Shown: positions 1-12,300 of the stretch, piece after piece
How the letters are laid out: each line of letters starts with the position of its first letter
Position numbering within the stretch: the first letter of the stretch is position 1
DNA from: Hippopus hippopus
Taxonomy: Eukaryota > Mollusca > Bivalvia > Cardiida > Cardiidae
Reading direction: 5' to 3'
Assembly (NCBI GenBank): GCA_946811185.2
Contig: OX328099.1
Span: 36,939,299-37,003,298 of the forward strand
DNA: 64,000 nt
The notes under the pieces: generated by a model
The model's input: the letters and a program-made list of their open reading frames with translations, nothing else
Databases searched by the model: none
What the model was told of the DNA's origin: nothing
Program-made: the position numbers and the translations under genes

Positions 1-1545
1 ACGGACAGCCACGAACTGCAGAAAATCGGTAACGTGGAGAGCCAGACTAATTATATTGATGACGATGACACGTATGAGGAATACCTTAATGCCAATTTAT
101 CATATCAAGGTAAGGCATTATCCAACATAGCAAGTACCACAGGCACTGCTGTAGAGACACAGAACCCAGCTATGAAAAACGGTGACCCGAGTCTGGTAGA
201 GGTAGAACGTCAAAACTCGCTATCAGGACTGCCTGATGCCGTTATTCAACGAATAAATAGTGAACTCGGTGCTGACGGAATGCCTTTGCAAGATTTCACC
301 GAAGAGTCTGTTCAGGTTATTGACAGTGGAATCCCTGTCTGTGACTTTACTTCTGGGCTGCCAAGTGAGACTAGTCTAAGTCTGGAAGACCTCGATCCCT
401 ACGAAACCATCGATATGTATAGAAACAATGAAACAGTTCCCACTGCCAACCCTACTCTAGAAGTAGAACGTCAAAACTCGCTATCAGGACTGCCTGATGC
501 CGTTGTCCAACGAGTAAATAGTCAACTTGGTGCTGACGGAATGCCTTTGCAAGATTTCACTGAAGAGTCTGTTCAGGTTATTGACAGCGGAATCCCTGCC
601 CGTGACTTTACTTCTGGGCTGCCAAGTGAGACTAGTCTAAGTCTGGAAGACCTTGATCCCTACGAAAACATCGATATGTATAGAAAGAATGAAACAGTTC
701 CCACTGCCAACCCCACTCAACATCTGCCTGACAATGAAGATGAAGGGGAACTTTATGAGAATACAGAAATGGTAGATGATTTGCAGTCTCAAAAAATAGT
801 AACATTGACGAGCGATAACACGGAGTCATCGAGTGAGCAGTTCGACCTTTTTCCTCTCTATGACGACGGGGATATAAAAATGTCCAAAGACAATTTTGAT
901 ATGGATGTAGAACTATATGACAATCACAATGCAATGCTTGGTAGTGTAACAGATAGTATGGCACCAGATCATAAAAGTGAAAAGGACAAAAGAACTGAAA
1001 CAGTATATAACAATGATAATGACATACCTTTCGCAAATTTTGATAATATGCCTTTCGAAATGAAGCAACCAGGAGTTCAAGCTAAACCAAATACTCCGCC
1101 TATCCCATGGGCTAGTAATGCAAATGGGCTACCACCATTTAACTCTACAGTGTCAGCTGCTGGAAATCTAAATGGGCGTTTCGTAGACTCAGACCCTCTT
1201 GTTGTTTTCAAGAACGATCCACTTCGCCTAAGGTCCGATTCCGCCTCGACACCCGAAAATTACTATCTCGATCTTGAGGACCCTAACCCAGTTTTAAATG
1301 TAGAGGAATCTAAGAGAATATCCACACAATTTCCTAGTGAATTTTATACTCGAGAGAACTTCGAACTTCATGCTCCAGAACAAACTATAAGCTCTAGCGA
1401 TCCGTTCCGTTGGGACATTCACGTAACCCCAAATGATAGACACTCTGGTGATCAGAAAAAAACTTCAGAGTTTGAGAACTCTATTTATTCTAATATAAGC
1501 TTTACTGATCCACCTGATTTTTTTGGAACTGATTCGACTACTTAA
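1..1545 (+). CDS. 3' exon of a tyrosine-motif-rich acidic protein (partial)
   Basis: The frame is open from the first base of the window, so this is the 3' part of a larger protein; a GTG at 34 is not a credible start. It ends at TAA 1543-1545. I do not recognise the family. The sequence is acidic, hydrophilic and low in cysteine, with no membrane segment. It has an 87-residue tandem duplication (about 196-456 and 457-717) carrying motifs such as GLPDAV, LGADGMPLQDF and DPYExIDMYR. At least eight tyrosines sit in SH2-docking-like contexts (YEEYL, YETI, YENI, LYENTEM, YYLDL, SIYSNISF). That composition fits the cytoplasmic tail of a receptor or an adaptor phosphorylated on tyrosine, which is inference. 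An AATAAA at 2102-2107 is a possible polyadenylation signal. Confidence 0.55.
   Translation, partial: TDSHELQKIGNVESQTNYIDDDDTYEEYLNANLSYQGKALSNIASTTGTAVETQNPAMKNGDPSLVEVERQNSLSGLPDAVIQRINSELGADGMPLQDFTEESVQVIDSGIPVCDFTSGLPSETSLSLEDLDPYETIDMYRNNETVPTANPTLEVERQNSLSGLPDAVVQRVNSQLGADGMPLQDFTEESVQVIDSGIPARDFTSGLPSETSLSLEDLDPYENIDMYRKNETVPTANPTQHLPDNEDEGELYENTEMVDDLQSQKIVTLTSDNTESSSEQFDLFPLYDDGDIKMSKDNFDMDVELYDNHNAMLGSVTDSMAPDHKSEKDKRTETVYNNDNDIPFANFDNMPFEMKQPGVQAKPNTPPIPWASNANGLPPFNSTVSAAGNLNGRFVDSDPLVVFKNDPLRLRSDSASTPENYYLDLEDPNPVLNVEESKRISTQFPSEFYTRENFELHAPEQTISSSDPFRWDIHVTPNDRHSGDQKKTSEFENSIYSNISFTDPPDFFGTDSTT
196..717 (+). repeat. 87-residue in-frame tandem duplication
   Basis: Two copies of a 261-base unit lie head to tail (the string gtagaacg recurs at 202 and 463). 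They differ at only a few bases, several of them changing residues (I/V, E/Q, V/A with C/R, T/N, N/K). The frame is kept, so each copy adds one DPYE(T/N)IDMY tyrosine motif. The high identity suggests a recent duplication or gene conversion. Confidence 0.85.
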
Positions 1546-3900
1546 GAGCTTGAAGATGGAGGGGCCATTATAGCCTATATGCTGCCAAACTTGACTCAGT
1601 GCTCTTATTCGGACAATGTAGGTCAAGATCAGACTACACAGAACGTGCTTTCTGATCTTGAATCTACACTGCCCGATAAGACGAGATTCGTGCGACGATA
1701 TCAACATAAAAAGCGAAGTATTTTGGTATTTACTACTGGCTAGAAATTGCCATTTAATTAACTTAGATGTACAAGGGTTACATATCGGTATGGTTCTACA
1801 ATAGCCAGTAGTATGAATAAGGAATGATATGTTGCACTTACTTTCCTCGTGCTTGCATTTGCATCGAGCTATGGGAGAAATACGGAATATTATAATTTAA
1901 TAACTTTCTTGGTGCTTGTATTTGCTTCGAGCAGCGTGACAAAATTTGGTACCGCGTGAGACCGAAGGCGGAGCGGGATGTCAGAATTTTCCTACGCTGC
2001 GAGACATATTTTATCCGCCTACGACGCATGCATTCGAGGTGGAAAGTTAATTAGGTATATGAAGAAAATTGCTATTATATACCTGAAAAATTTTCGGCTC
2101 AAATAAATGCATCTCAGGCGGATGGAATACCAGACACGACAGAAAAAAAATCCGTGTATACACAGTGTCAAATACGTTCTTAATATGGTATGTTGACGTA
2201 CCTCGTGCACGGAATACGCATGCATTGATTTTCAATTAAATTTGTCAAAATGTTACGCTATGAAATTCATCCACCATTCATAAAAACGAAATTATAACCG
2301 AATAATCCATTATTTGTTTTATTTTGTTCACCGTTTTCGAATAAAATGTCGGTAATTGAAATAATTTTTTTTCTTTGAAAGTTGTAGGTATATTATAAAA
2401 TGAATATTATGTTGTACTAAATTTCCTGGAGCTTGTATTTGCTTCTCGCAACGTAAGAAAATTTTAACCTCTCGCTCGACATTCGGTCTCACGCTTCTGG
2501 AATCAAATGCAATTACCAGCAAAGGTACTATGTACAATGTAATATTCCGTATACGAGTATATCGCGCAAGACAGTAGATGTCAAAATTTTCTTACGTAAG
2601 CAAAAAGTAAATACAAGTTCCTGGAAAGTTATTATGACATAATAATCCTTTTATTAAATTTCTTTTCTAAAATGTGAACAATTCAACAGTTTAACAATTC
2701 TATTCGAAAACGGTTAAAAAATTAAACAAATATTTTTATTTCCAGATAATTTTAATTTTTTCAACATAATTGTCACTTCTTACTGTTGCAGTTTTTTTTT
2801 TATATCACCTCCTACTTCGTCGTTTTCGCAGTTATTGTATATTCTGTTCATCTATACATGTACGTTAATTACTTTCATGTTTTACAGAACAGAACTTTAT
2901 TGTTTCAACTTGAACTACATAGCAGTTCATCGTTATATACAAAAAACAATAAACAATAAAGCATACATGCAACAATGACATAATAAACTTTGGGGAAAAA
3001 AAACCCCAGATTTTTGATAATGTTTGTTTTATCTGAAATGTTGCGATTTAATTTAAATTTACTTTGATCTGGTTTGATTTGCGGAAGTAACGCAAAAATT
3101 AATTAAGAGGTTTTAGAATTCAATTTCCACTTATATATGCATGTAAGTTCACTCTATTCAATGAATGTTCATGCACATATAAATGGAAATTGTATGAAAT
3201 TACTTTCTTGTTACTCTGAAACAAATATGCAGTAGTCATCAAAAAATGTAAATTGGTATATGAGAAATGCAGACTTGAAAACTAATATGCAGCAGACGGC
3301 TTAAAAAAAAAAAATCGCATATGATAAAATGAACCTGAATTGGCGAACAATATCTAAATCATACACACACATAGGCATTATATATAAACATACACAAACA
3401 TTATATAATCAACCTAAACTTGTGTTTGAAATATATGAAATATGACGTATGAATACGGCTCTGAGACTCTGTGTTTTTAGTAAGGCAATTCTAAATTGGA
3501 GAATAATACATAATGAAGTTTTATGAAACAAAACTGCAGCAGGTGACCTTAGAAACAATTCATATCTACTAAATTTAACATACACCAAAGATTAAAATTA
3601 TCTGATCAACAGTCAATAGAAATGTTTATATAACGCTTGAATGTTTGATTATACTTTTTTTTTTATAACTCATGCAATAATAACTTCCGAAAACCTTGTG
3701 GCAGAAGAAAGCATTTGTAATAATAACTGTAAAGCATTGTAGCCCTATGTTTCTACTCAGACAAAAATATTGTATTGGTATATAATATTGGTATATAATA
3801 TATATATAATAATCATTAGGGTAAATGTCTAGATCAATTCCACATGCGAATGGGCCTTGTCGAAACGAAAAACAAGACTCTTTGCTGGTGGGTTAATTCG
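1546..3900. other. AT-rich non-coding stretch
   Basis: No supportable gene. Degenerate copies of a short unit around GCTTGTATTTGCTTC are seen near 1849, 1913 and 2432, with an inverted copy near 2608, suggesting an old dispersed repeat. The remainder is AT-rich with poly-T and poly-A runs. Confidence 0.5.
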
Positions 3901-3904
3901 ATTT

Positions 3905-4800
3905 TGCACACTTCGCATACTAATTCATTATTAACTTTCTTTTTTCAAATGCCTTTTCGCAGTACATAGCTATTTTATTTAACGTCTGCAACTTTTCTGA
4001 ATTCAAGAGTGATATAAGTTTAAACATGCTGGGTCTTGTATAAAAGTATTTACTAATGTACTGTTCTCTTAATGTTTTGTAATAAGGGCATATTAGGAGG
4101 AAATGGTACTCGTCCTCAATTTCATCTAGTTCGCATAATTGGCATTTTCTATTGGATCGCTCTATATTTCTACTTCGTCCAGTGACAATACTTAACTGAT
4201 GAGAACAGAGTCTTAATCTCGATAAGGTTTTTCTATGAGATGAATTGGACATGCGATGCAGATATGGCGAGGGTTCAAAATTGGTTTTCAAATGCTTATA
4301 TAATATTAAAGACGATTTGTTTTCTAAGTCTCGGTTCCAGTCATTGATAAACAGGTCTAAGAGTCTATTTTTAAGTAAAGGAGTGAATACTGTTGCGTTT
4401 ACTGAGGCTGGGAATAACCATACATCATGGAATCCGCAGTTATCTAACAAATACTTGACTTTGTTTGTCCAGTTCATTGTATTGCAATTCGATTCTATTT
4501 CATTTTGCATTGTATTAAAGACAGCTTGGAGAATACAGTTATCCGACTTAGAGTTGTGCATTTTTAGAAAATATTTGACAATTTGAATTTTCGTATTTAT
4601 AATTAAAGGAATTCTACCTAACTCACCGTAGATGGCGCTGTTGCTGGTGGATTGTTTGACTCCTAAAATCAATTTGAGAAATTTGCGGTGGACTCTCTCT
4701 AGCATATCGGACCTTATGAAACCCCAAACTTCACAAGAATAGATAAGGATTGGTGCAACAAAAGCATCGAACAGTGACAGCATTATTTTTACAGGGATAT
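3905..4800 (-). mobile_element. 5'-truncated non-LTR retrotransposon (LINE) fragment
   Basis: The minus strand carries the C-terminal part of a LINE reverse-transcriptase polyprotein (ORF 4783-3920, upstream frame open to about 4800). After the catalytic core such proteins have a segment like the one here (FDAFVAPILIYSCEVWGF, then a VHRKF..ILGVK block and GELGR.PL). A zinc-binding-like motif follows (CQLCELDEIEDEYHFLLIC, spacing C-x2-C-x8-H-x4-C). No catalytic YxDD box is present, so only the 3' end survives. The 5' edge abuts a short direct repeat, tctctgccgcgcgtgattg, at 4798-4839. Truncation at the 5' end is normal for LINE insertions. Confidence 0.8.
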
Positions 4801-6036
4801 CTCTGCCGCGCGTGATTGATTCTCTGCCGCGCGTGATTGCATAAATGAGTGCAATATTGTCTTGACTTTCCCTTGTAAGGGAATTATTATTATTATAACA
4901 AAACCAATTTAGATAAGATTATTTGTTCCACCACTGTATTTTTAATTAAAACCATTTCATGTTTTTTTTCATTTAAGTGGAATTCTTTTTTAATCTTTCT
5001 TATCCCAGATTGTTTCCACATTAAGAAAAATCATAATTGTTTTTTTATGAAGAAAAAGTTATAAATGAAAAAAGAAAATGTAATCGGAAATCAATTATTA
5101 AAATTCCGAGTGTAAACGATCTGAAAGAAAAAACCTATTAAAACATTGAGGGAAAATGAGAAAATGCTGGTTACCAGCATTTTCTCCTTTCCTCAAAATG
5201 TTTTCTAACCAATCATTTAAACCACATTAAATAATGTCGTCTGCAGTTACTTTCCATTTGGACATTATCACGATTATGGTACGGAAAATCCGGAAATGCA
5301 GAACACATAATGGTAAACAAAATAATTTTCCAGAAAGAAAAGTAAAATGTATTAATTAGAAATGACCTTTTCCAGAAGACAAAATTTTACAATGAGATAT
5401 AATGTCGCGGGAAATGCAGTCCAGTGTCTGTGCGAACATGGGGAGTGGCGTAAGCCTATAGTTTGAACAGATCACGTTTTTCTCTCTTGATAAAAAGGCC
5501 GTTGGCAGAGATATTGAAAAAAGAGTGCTGTACTTCACGTGACAAAATTTTAGACAAAAATAAAAGGTATTCGGCTGACACGCACGAGTAGTCCGTTCGA
5601 ACAAAAAGATATCAAGGATGCAGAGATGGAGTGTGATAATGGGAAGGGATATAATTAGAAATCACAACTGAATCTCTTGATACGGTTGTCTCCCTTCCCG
5701 GTAACCCGTGGGGGGGGGGGGGGGGGGGGGGGGGCTCTTCTTGCTAGTTGAAAACAGAGAAAAAATCTTCGACTGCCTGGAACGCAGCGGCAGTTTTGCA
5801 GATTTTCTATCAAATGCAAGTATGTTCTCCACAAAAGATGCTAAAAATGGCATCACGAGCAATGAATTTTATTTGCCATTTTCCTCAAACACATCTTTCC
5901 TCTGAAAATTACTGTGAGTCATGGCCGTATCTGGCGATAGACCATGTTTCTTTGCAAGGTCACACACAAAAAAATAGTACTGAAATGAATACCCAAAATG
6001 TACTCATTCTCTGAAAATATAATCAACTTCAGATGC
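4801..6036. other. Non-coding, with family D palindrome and G-run
   Basis: No gene seen. It holds a family D palindrome at about 5146-5212 (AAAATGCTGGTTACCAGC core) and a G homopolymer of about 24 bases at 5711-5734, a likely assembly-unstable point. Confidence 0.5.
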
Positions 6037-6186
6037 ACATTTCAGACATGTCCTTTATGTTTCATAACACAACAGTGCAGCAGAAGTACTTGATATCAAA
6101 TTTTCTACTGTCCAGTGGAAAATTTGATATCAAGTACTTCTGCTGCACTGTTGTATTATGAAACATAAAGGACATGTCTGAAATGT
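6037..6186. repeat. Near-perfect 69-bp inverted repeat (hairpin)
   Basis: The left arm 6037-6105 (acatttcagacatgtccttt...) is repeated in inverted orientation at 6118-6186 with about a 12-base loop (tactgtccagtg). Only one or two differences are visible. This is a fold-back element or recent inverted duplication; no gene lies inside. Confidence 0.85.
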
Positions 6187-6269
6187 ACTTATGAAGAACT
6201 ACTTTTGAGTACAATGAACCGCTTATATAAATGGAACTAATCTGACAGTTATATATCTTCTGGGAAGAT

Positions 6270-6640
6270 GGAGTAGAGCAATTGTTTGGTAATACCGATT
6301 CGGTCCTGAAATCATAGCTTATGGAGCTAGTCTTGTAGCTATGAATCAGGAAGAGGCAGCGCAGGACAGTGTGACATAGCAAAAGTGACACGTCTTTATG
6401 TCGTTGCTTGTGAAGCTAGTCTTGTAGATGGTCTATTGAAGAGGCGGAATAGAGCAGTTTCAAAACAATGGTGACTCAGTTCCTATGTCACCGCTTGTAA
6501 AGCTAGTGTTGTAGTTATGTCTTTTGGAGAGGCGTCATATAGTTGTTGCCTAGCAATAATGACTCGGGCCATAATGACACGACTTGTGGCGCTAGTCTTG
6601 TAGTTAGGCCTTATGAAAAGGCGGCGTACAGCAGTTGCTA
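6270..6640. repeat. Imperfect tandem repeat, about 88-bp period, four copies
   Basis: The anchor gctagtnttgtag recurs at 6326, 6415, 6502 and 6591 (spacings 89, 87, 89), each followed by a segment ending in a (g/a)aggcg-like string. This is a diverged minisatellite. Confidence 0.75.
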
Positions 6641-6746
6641 CTGTCTCGGCTCTTATTTCAATGTCACAATTTACAAGCTCGCTGGCCTTCAGCCAGGGCA
6701 AGATAAATTCTTTTGCACATACGATGTTGTCATTAGATCATTAATC

Positions 6747-6832
6747 TTTCAGGGAACACATGGGTGCGTCACTGACCGCCATGATATGACCTAAGCTGTT
6801 AAAATGGCGTTAAACTCCAATACAAACTTTCA
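6747..6832 (+). mobile_element. 3' fragment of a tRNA-derived SINE
   Basis: The tail acctaagctgttaaaatggc, then gttaaactccaatacaaac, matches the tail of the SINE copies at 24168 and 44320. The short string ctttcag flanks both ends as a possible target duplication. Confidence 0.55.
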
Positions 6833-6930
6833 GAATCAAATATATAACTCCACCTCTTTCGATGGCTGAAAGTATAAGCCACTGAAACTCATCAGGGTTT
6901 TTATCTTACATCTTTTGTCTAAACAATTGG

Positions 6931-7460
6931 ATGGTATAGATCAAAGATCACATTGCACATTCTGTGCAAGCTAATTCTTGATCTATGCCATGCCCAAAAG
7001 CTCCAGCTTTCGTTTATGGGGCTAAAAGGATTATCACTTGCAGGCAACTTTTCTCGGCGTAGATGGATACGCTGGCTTTTGACCTACTTCTTGGTACTGA
7101 TATACTCGAATGAATAAATATTAACCCAAATCCTGCTTAATAAATGAAATGAAACTTACTTTCAAGCCGACTGTAAAAATCCAAATTTCGCTATTTTCAA
7201 AGGTGTTCTTTTGGGAAAGACATCTCCTTACCGGACAGTGCAGATTCAAGATCAGACTGCACATTCTGTGCAGTCTGATCTTGATCTACACTGTCTGCAA
7301 AAGGTCAGCGAGTCGCGCTTAGCAGCTTATGGGTTATTTGCAATTGGTAAGAAATGTGGACATGATTATTCGGCGGGCCTCTGCAGTACTAAGCGCGGGC
7401 TCAATTATGACATCAATATACAAGCGTTGCTGCCGCTAATCGACAACCTGTGACGATCAC
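6931..7460. repeat. Two family A palindromic repeats
   Basis: Palindromes at about 6950-7000 and 7237-7300 have the pattern GATCAAGATCAGACTGCAC, a short TTCTGTGCAG turn, then the inverted arm and CACTGTCTGCAAAAGGTCAG. The second is followed by the recurring string gagtcgcgcttagcagc. Confidence 0.7.
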
Positions 7461-7487
7461 TAATATCCACACCAGAGCAAATGAATA

Positions 7488-7750
7488 TGAGTCATGTTCT
7501 GGCAAAAGGGGGCTTAATGCATCTCCGTAATCCATCATACCAAGCAAGTCATCACATAATTAGGGATCCATAAAATCCATGTAGTCTAATGAATGACTGA
7601 ATCTCGAGGAAGAGTGGTCCTTTGACATACAGAAAATTGACCAATAGCGAAAAGTTTCGGCCCAGATCAGCTTGCGCGGACTGCGCAGGCTGACCTGGGT
7701 CGATACTTTTCGCAGATGCATTAAGCCCCCCTTTTCACAGAGCATGGCAC
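7488..7750. mobile_element. Family B MITE
   Basis: A copy of a roughly 250-bp inverted-repeat element, ends ATGAGCCATGCTCTG...CAGAGCATGGCTCAT. It contains the diagnostic internal strings gcaagtcatcacataatt and gaccc(a/g)g(g/a)tcagcctgcgcag. Slightly diverged at the left end (gagtcatgttctgg). Confidence 0.8.
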
Positions 7751-7837
7751 ATATGAATATGATAGCGTATGATCTTTTTCTTATACAAATTGATAATTCA
7801 TTGACTCTGTAAGAGTTACCCTTATAACCCAATAGGG

Positions 7838-8334
7838 ATCCTGCGTGGCTCAGTGGAAAACTGTAGGACTCGTCCCGGGTTCGAGCATCACTGGATCCAC
7901 TGGGTTTTTTTTTGTTGGAGTGTCCTTGGGCGAGACACTTGAACAGAGCCCTAGCCTAGTACTGGTGAATTGGTTGGTTGGTTGGTTGTATTGGGGTTTA
8001 ACGCCACTTTAACAGCTAAGGTCATATCATGGCGGTCGGTGACTGGCTTTCTCACACCAGTACTAACACAACTTTCTTTCCAAAGCCACCGACTACTTTT
8101 CTCACATGCTTCAGCAGAGGTGAGAGGCGAAAATACGCCGGAAAGAAAGTTCGCCTCAACCGGGTATCGAGCTCACAACCACCACGTCATGAGTCCGACA
8201 CGCTCACCACTGAGCCACCCGGGCGGGCAGTACTGGTGAAGCCCAGGAAATACATGAATATGCGAGTTTTAGCCGTGATACGACTAAAATACTGTTGAAA
8301 GCGGCCTAATTCAACATCTAATCAATCAATCAAC
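7838..8334 (+). mobile_element. tRNA-derived SINE, split by a second SINE
   Basis: Head with pol III box A (TGGCTCAGTGG, 7848) and box B-like GGTTCGAGCAT (about 7878), body gtccttgggcgagacacttg, and tail ending in the tandem aatcaatcaatcaac at 8320-8334. The same family recurs at 51061-51289. The element is interrupted at 7970-8228 by a SINE in opposite orientation. The tRNA-like part is not a functional tRNA gene: it runs on into the SINE body and cannot fold into four arms. Confidence 0.8.
7970..8228 (-). mobile_element. Nested tRNA-derived SINE with 12-bp target duplication
   Basis: Read on the minus strand it begins cccgcccgggtggctcagtg (box A) and has a box B-like ggttgtgagctcgatacccg stretch. 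It runs to ccaatacaaccaaccaacca at the tail. It lies inside the SINE at 7838-8334, flanked by perfect direct repeats AGTACTGGTGAA at 7958-7969 and 8229-8240, the mark of LINE-mediated insertion. Confidence 0.88.
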
Positions 8335-9104
8335 ATTTTACGATGACGTTGCAGAAATTCTGTTCAAGAGGTATTTAAAGAGCCATTAAGGGTCTTTACA
8401 GGACTGTTCTAGTGTATAAACAAAGGAGGTGATATCCATGATGTAGCTAAACAAAAATCGACAAAGTTTAACAAAGTTCAAAAGACCCAGGTCAAGGCTC
8501 GCTCAATAAGACTCTTTGCTTTTTGAGAAGATTTTAGACTTGTCCAGATTGAAAACATTCGCAGACGACAAATTGTACGACGTATATGGCTCAAGTGACT
8601 TAATTTAGCCTTGAAAGAGTAGAAAACATTGGCGAAGAATAAGAAAATACTTGTAACTATTACTTTCTCTTAATTCAAAATTGTTTTCAAAACTTTTTTT
8701 CCCCTTAGGTCGGAAAAATGTGATATCGTTTTGTGGAGTATTGACCCTTTTCCGAACAATCTCGTTTTCTTATGACCTGGAAGAAAATAGCATTTTGAAA
8801 CATCGTGCGAGAAGCAGGATAATTATGATGGTTGCCGGTGTAGCTTCATTTTTCCCCCACAATGTTGTCTACGTTTGCTATCTATTGACTGACATTCAGC
8901 ATGTTGCTTGTGAATGCTTTAAATTTTGGACAATTCTAAAACTCTGTCGCCAAGTGAATAGTTATAGCCTGGCTATCATTGTATCTGAACACCTTTTGTT
9001 GACACATGTTTGGTCCTGTCGCCCCAAGGTCATCAGGTCATCTGTATTGGGTGTGTGTATAGGCCTATATGTAAATGGGTGATGTTTTAACCTCTGTTGA
9101 AATA
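8335..9104. other. Non-coding stretch, no gene seen
   Basis: Degenerate family D flank (gacttgtccagattgaaaac, 8549) and poly-T, no coding signal I trust. An open frame at 8681-9082 has no recognisable motif. Confidence 0.4.
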
Positions 9105-9355
9105 TGGCCTGCAACACGCTAAAAGTGGCATTCGGACATTTGCGTAAAGTGTCGTCCCGCATCAGCCTACGTAGTCCGCGCAGACTGATCCGAATCTGAT
9201 AATTTCCGTTTTATGTTTTGCGCAAGTCTACTGTAGCACAAAACGTAATGTAGTCATAAAGTGTCGTCTCGGATTAGCCTGCGCGGACTGCGCAGGCTGA
9301 TCCGAGACGACACTACGCAAATGTACGAATACCCCTTTTCGCGTGTTGCAGGCCA
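9105..9355. mobile_element. Family C MITE
   Basis: About 250 bp with ends TGGCCTGCAACACGC and GCGTGTTGCAGGCCA. Internal paired blocks repeat the string gcctgcgcggactgcgcagg within GTGTCGTCTCGGAT arms. Other copies are at 48056-48261 and 54816-55090. Confidence 0.85.
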
Positions 9356-12300
9356 ATTATTATATTCGGGTTATCCATTAAAGTCGAAATTGTCATTTAA
9401 CGCCACTGATTAAAACAGCTTTGAAAAGCTTGTAACAAGCATTTGCTCTTTTTCCAACAGTGTTTAGATACGGACGAAAATAATATTTTCATTTCTCATC
9501 AAATGTTTGTCCTCCCCATAAATGATAATAATTTTGGTAGGTCTAAAAATACCATCTACAAAAAATATTAAATTGTAGACGCCAAAAGTAACCTCTGCAT
9601 TTTTAGTCAGAAAAGAACTATTGTCATTTCAAGGCTGAATTGACCAGATCGTGTCGGAAAACTGATACGAGGTGTAGTTTTCAAGGATTAGACTGGATGT
9701 CCGTTATATCTCAATCTTTTCTATTCACAAGGGTGTCGTATACTGCCTAATATTTACAGGCTATTATATACATGCACCTACCTACCAAAAGTTAAAAACA
9801 AGTCACACTGAGCCATGCTCTGTGAAAAGGGGGATCGATGCATCTGCAAAAAATATCGACCCAGATCAGCCTACGGAGGCTAATCTGGGTCAAAACTCTT
9901 TGCTTTCGGTAAATTTTCTGCACGTCCAATACCATTCTACCTCAGGATTCAGCTAGTTTTTTGGACAAATGGATTTTATAGATCATAATTATGTGATGAC
10001 TTGCTTGATAAAATCATCACATATATGCATTTAGCCCATTTTTGTCCGAGCATGGTTTAATTATACTTGACGATAATTATGGAAAGGGCTGTATTGTGAC
10101 AGTTTTAGGAACATATTTAGAAAAGCAGCAAATTTTGCACGTTACACGCTTCACACTGCCCACTTTTGGGTAAGCTGTCCATTATAGGGGAGTAAAAAGT
10201 CTTATATGTACAGTATACGGTTAAACCATTTGAAAATATTTCGAAATTGATAGCATTTACCCTTTACACGAACTTGGAAATTTCAGCCTTTCTCATACAT
10301 CAACCCTAGCTGTTGTTTATGGCAATGAATTTGTAGCTAAGAAATTCGGTTTCGATCCCCGCTAACCATGCTTGAAACGTGGATTGTCTTTCAGGCAGGC
10401 AATGCAGAACCTGCAAATACTGTCCAGTTAGAAAAGTCTAAATTTTTGTAAATGCTATATAAGAGCCATCGCCACTTTCAATACAATCTATTTATGTACC
10501 CGCGGGAAACCTTAGTGACAGAATCTAGTTCTAATGAATTTCAAAAGCGTTTCATTGCTTCCGAGATGACACTTTGCGGAACCAGTAAAATGACAGGTTA
10601 CAAAACACTGGAACAGAATGTTTTTACTTAGTTACAAAATTCGAATTCTAGTAGCAAAATCCCCAACTTGTCGTCATAGATAGCCTGCGTTTTGAGGAGT
10701 TTTCGATTGGGAAAAAAAAAAAATCATGCTTTTTGGGAATTTATCGGATAATAATGGTGGATTTTGGTTTGATAATTCATGGTTACGACCTGTGAAATTA
10801 ACCGATTTCATAGCAACCAGTATGGAAGTACATAGATTCTTGCACCATGTTTGTAACTTCGGCCTTTCAAACGCATCAATGGGTCACGTTTTAAACGATC
10901 TATTTCAGACAGTGATGAAATCCAAAAATCCAATAAAAATCCCTTTTTTTCAAAATGTTTTTAAATCCTCTTAAATTCAGGTTTATGAGTTTTGTTGATT
11001 TGATGTGTCACTACAAATGTAAGTAAATGGCGCACACTAACGACACTAACGCGGAAGGATATATTTGGCAATCAGAAGATTAAAGATTAAAACAAGGTCA
11101 ATTTAAAAATGGATTTTTGTCTTTTTTAAATAATTCACTGTATACGTGATTTTCTCTCAAATTGATTAAAACACAATTCTGTCGTAGTTCTGGTTTATAC
11201 CAACGAACTGTTTTCTTTGTGAACTGGTAAATGCATTCCTATTGTACTGCATTCATATGTAGGAGGGGGATAAGTCACGAGGAATTATCAAAGACAACTG
11301 TACTGGATTTTGATGAAAGTCCCAACGAAAAAGGAGTTACAATGTCTAGACTGATGATGTATCAAGATATGAAAATGAGAAAACACTCTGGTGAACGAAA
11401 ATTTCTTTAGGTTTGAACCTTGACTTTGTAATGGAAATGTTCCCCGGTTGCAGGGGTTTGCCACTCGTCCCATTCATGGACGGCGGATATCCTGAGCAAG
11501 GCATGCTTTTTCTGTCTAATTATCCCTTATCTCAGCGCCCGTTGCTTAGATTTTATATAATATTTGACTCATTGCGACGGGTGAAAATAGTTACGTACCT
11601 TTCAACCCCGAATAAAAAGATTTTTCTGTAGTAGCATACTAAGAAGGTTGCAGAAAATGTGGAATTAAAACGAATACAACACTCTAAAACAATACGTTCT
11701 ATCGTGTATACAGCGAGTTTTATACAAAGGTTAAAAATACAAATATCGGATAAGATTACAGACAATTATAGGGAATGCCACTGAAACGTATAAAGTTAAA
11801 CTAAAACTTCTTCATAGGTTACAATCAGGGGAGAAACAGCGGTGTGATGTGAAAAATATTTTTACGAATTTTCGTAATGCATATATCAAGCAGGTAGGGT
11901 AGCAAAAAATGAATCAATTTTGCCTAAAGCCCGCTGATTCATGTAATATAATGGCCCTTTGACATTCTAGAAAATTCATCTTTAGCAAAGAGTTTCAGCC
12001 AAGGTCAGCCTACTGTTGCTGCATTCTACTAGTAACGAATATTTTGTAACGGTATGAGAATATAAATTGCTGCAACAGCCTCGAGTCACCTAGGAAAGGG
12101 AAGAGTAAAAGATGGAAATCCGTTTCATCAGTACTGTCAAAGATTAAGATTAATGCTTGCGTATATTAAATTCAGTTACAACATATCTTGCATTATTTCA
12201 TGCTTTCCGGTAGGATATCGAGAAATAGCAGTGAAACTATTTTTCGATATTCCACGGGTACGACCAGTGAAAATACCGATTTTTATATTCTAGTTACCTA

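Noticed and set aside
5708..6014. Frames starting in a G-run (poly-Gly)
   Set aside because: Homopolymer artefact, no motif.
7838..7910. Possible tRNA gene (box A and box B present)
   Set aside because: Continues into a SINE body with target duplications and a second copy at 51061; no four-arm fold.
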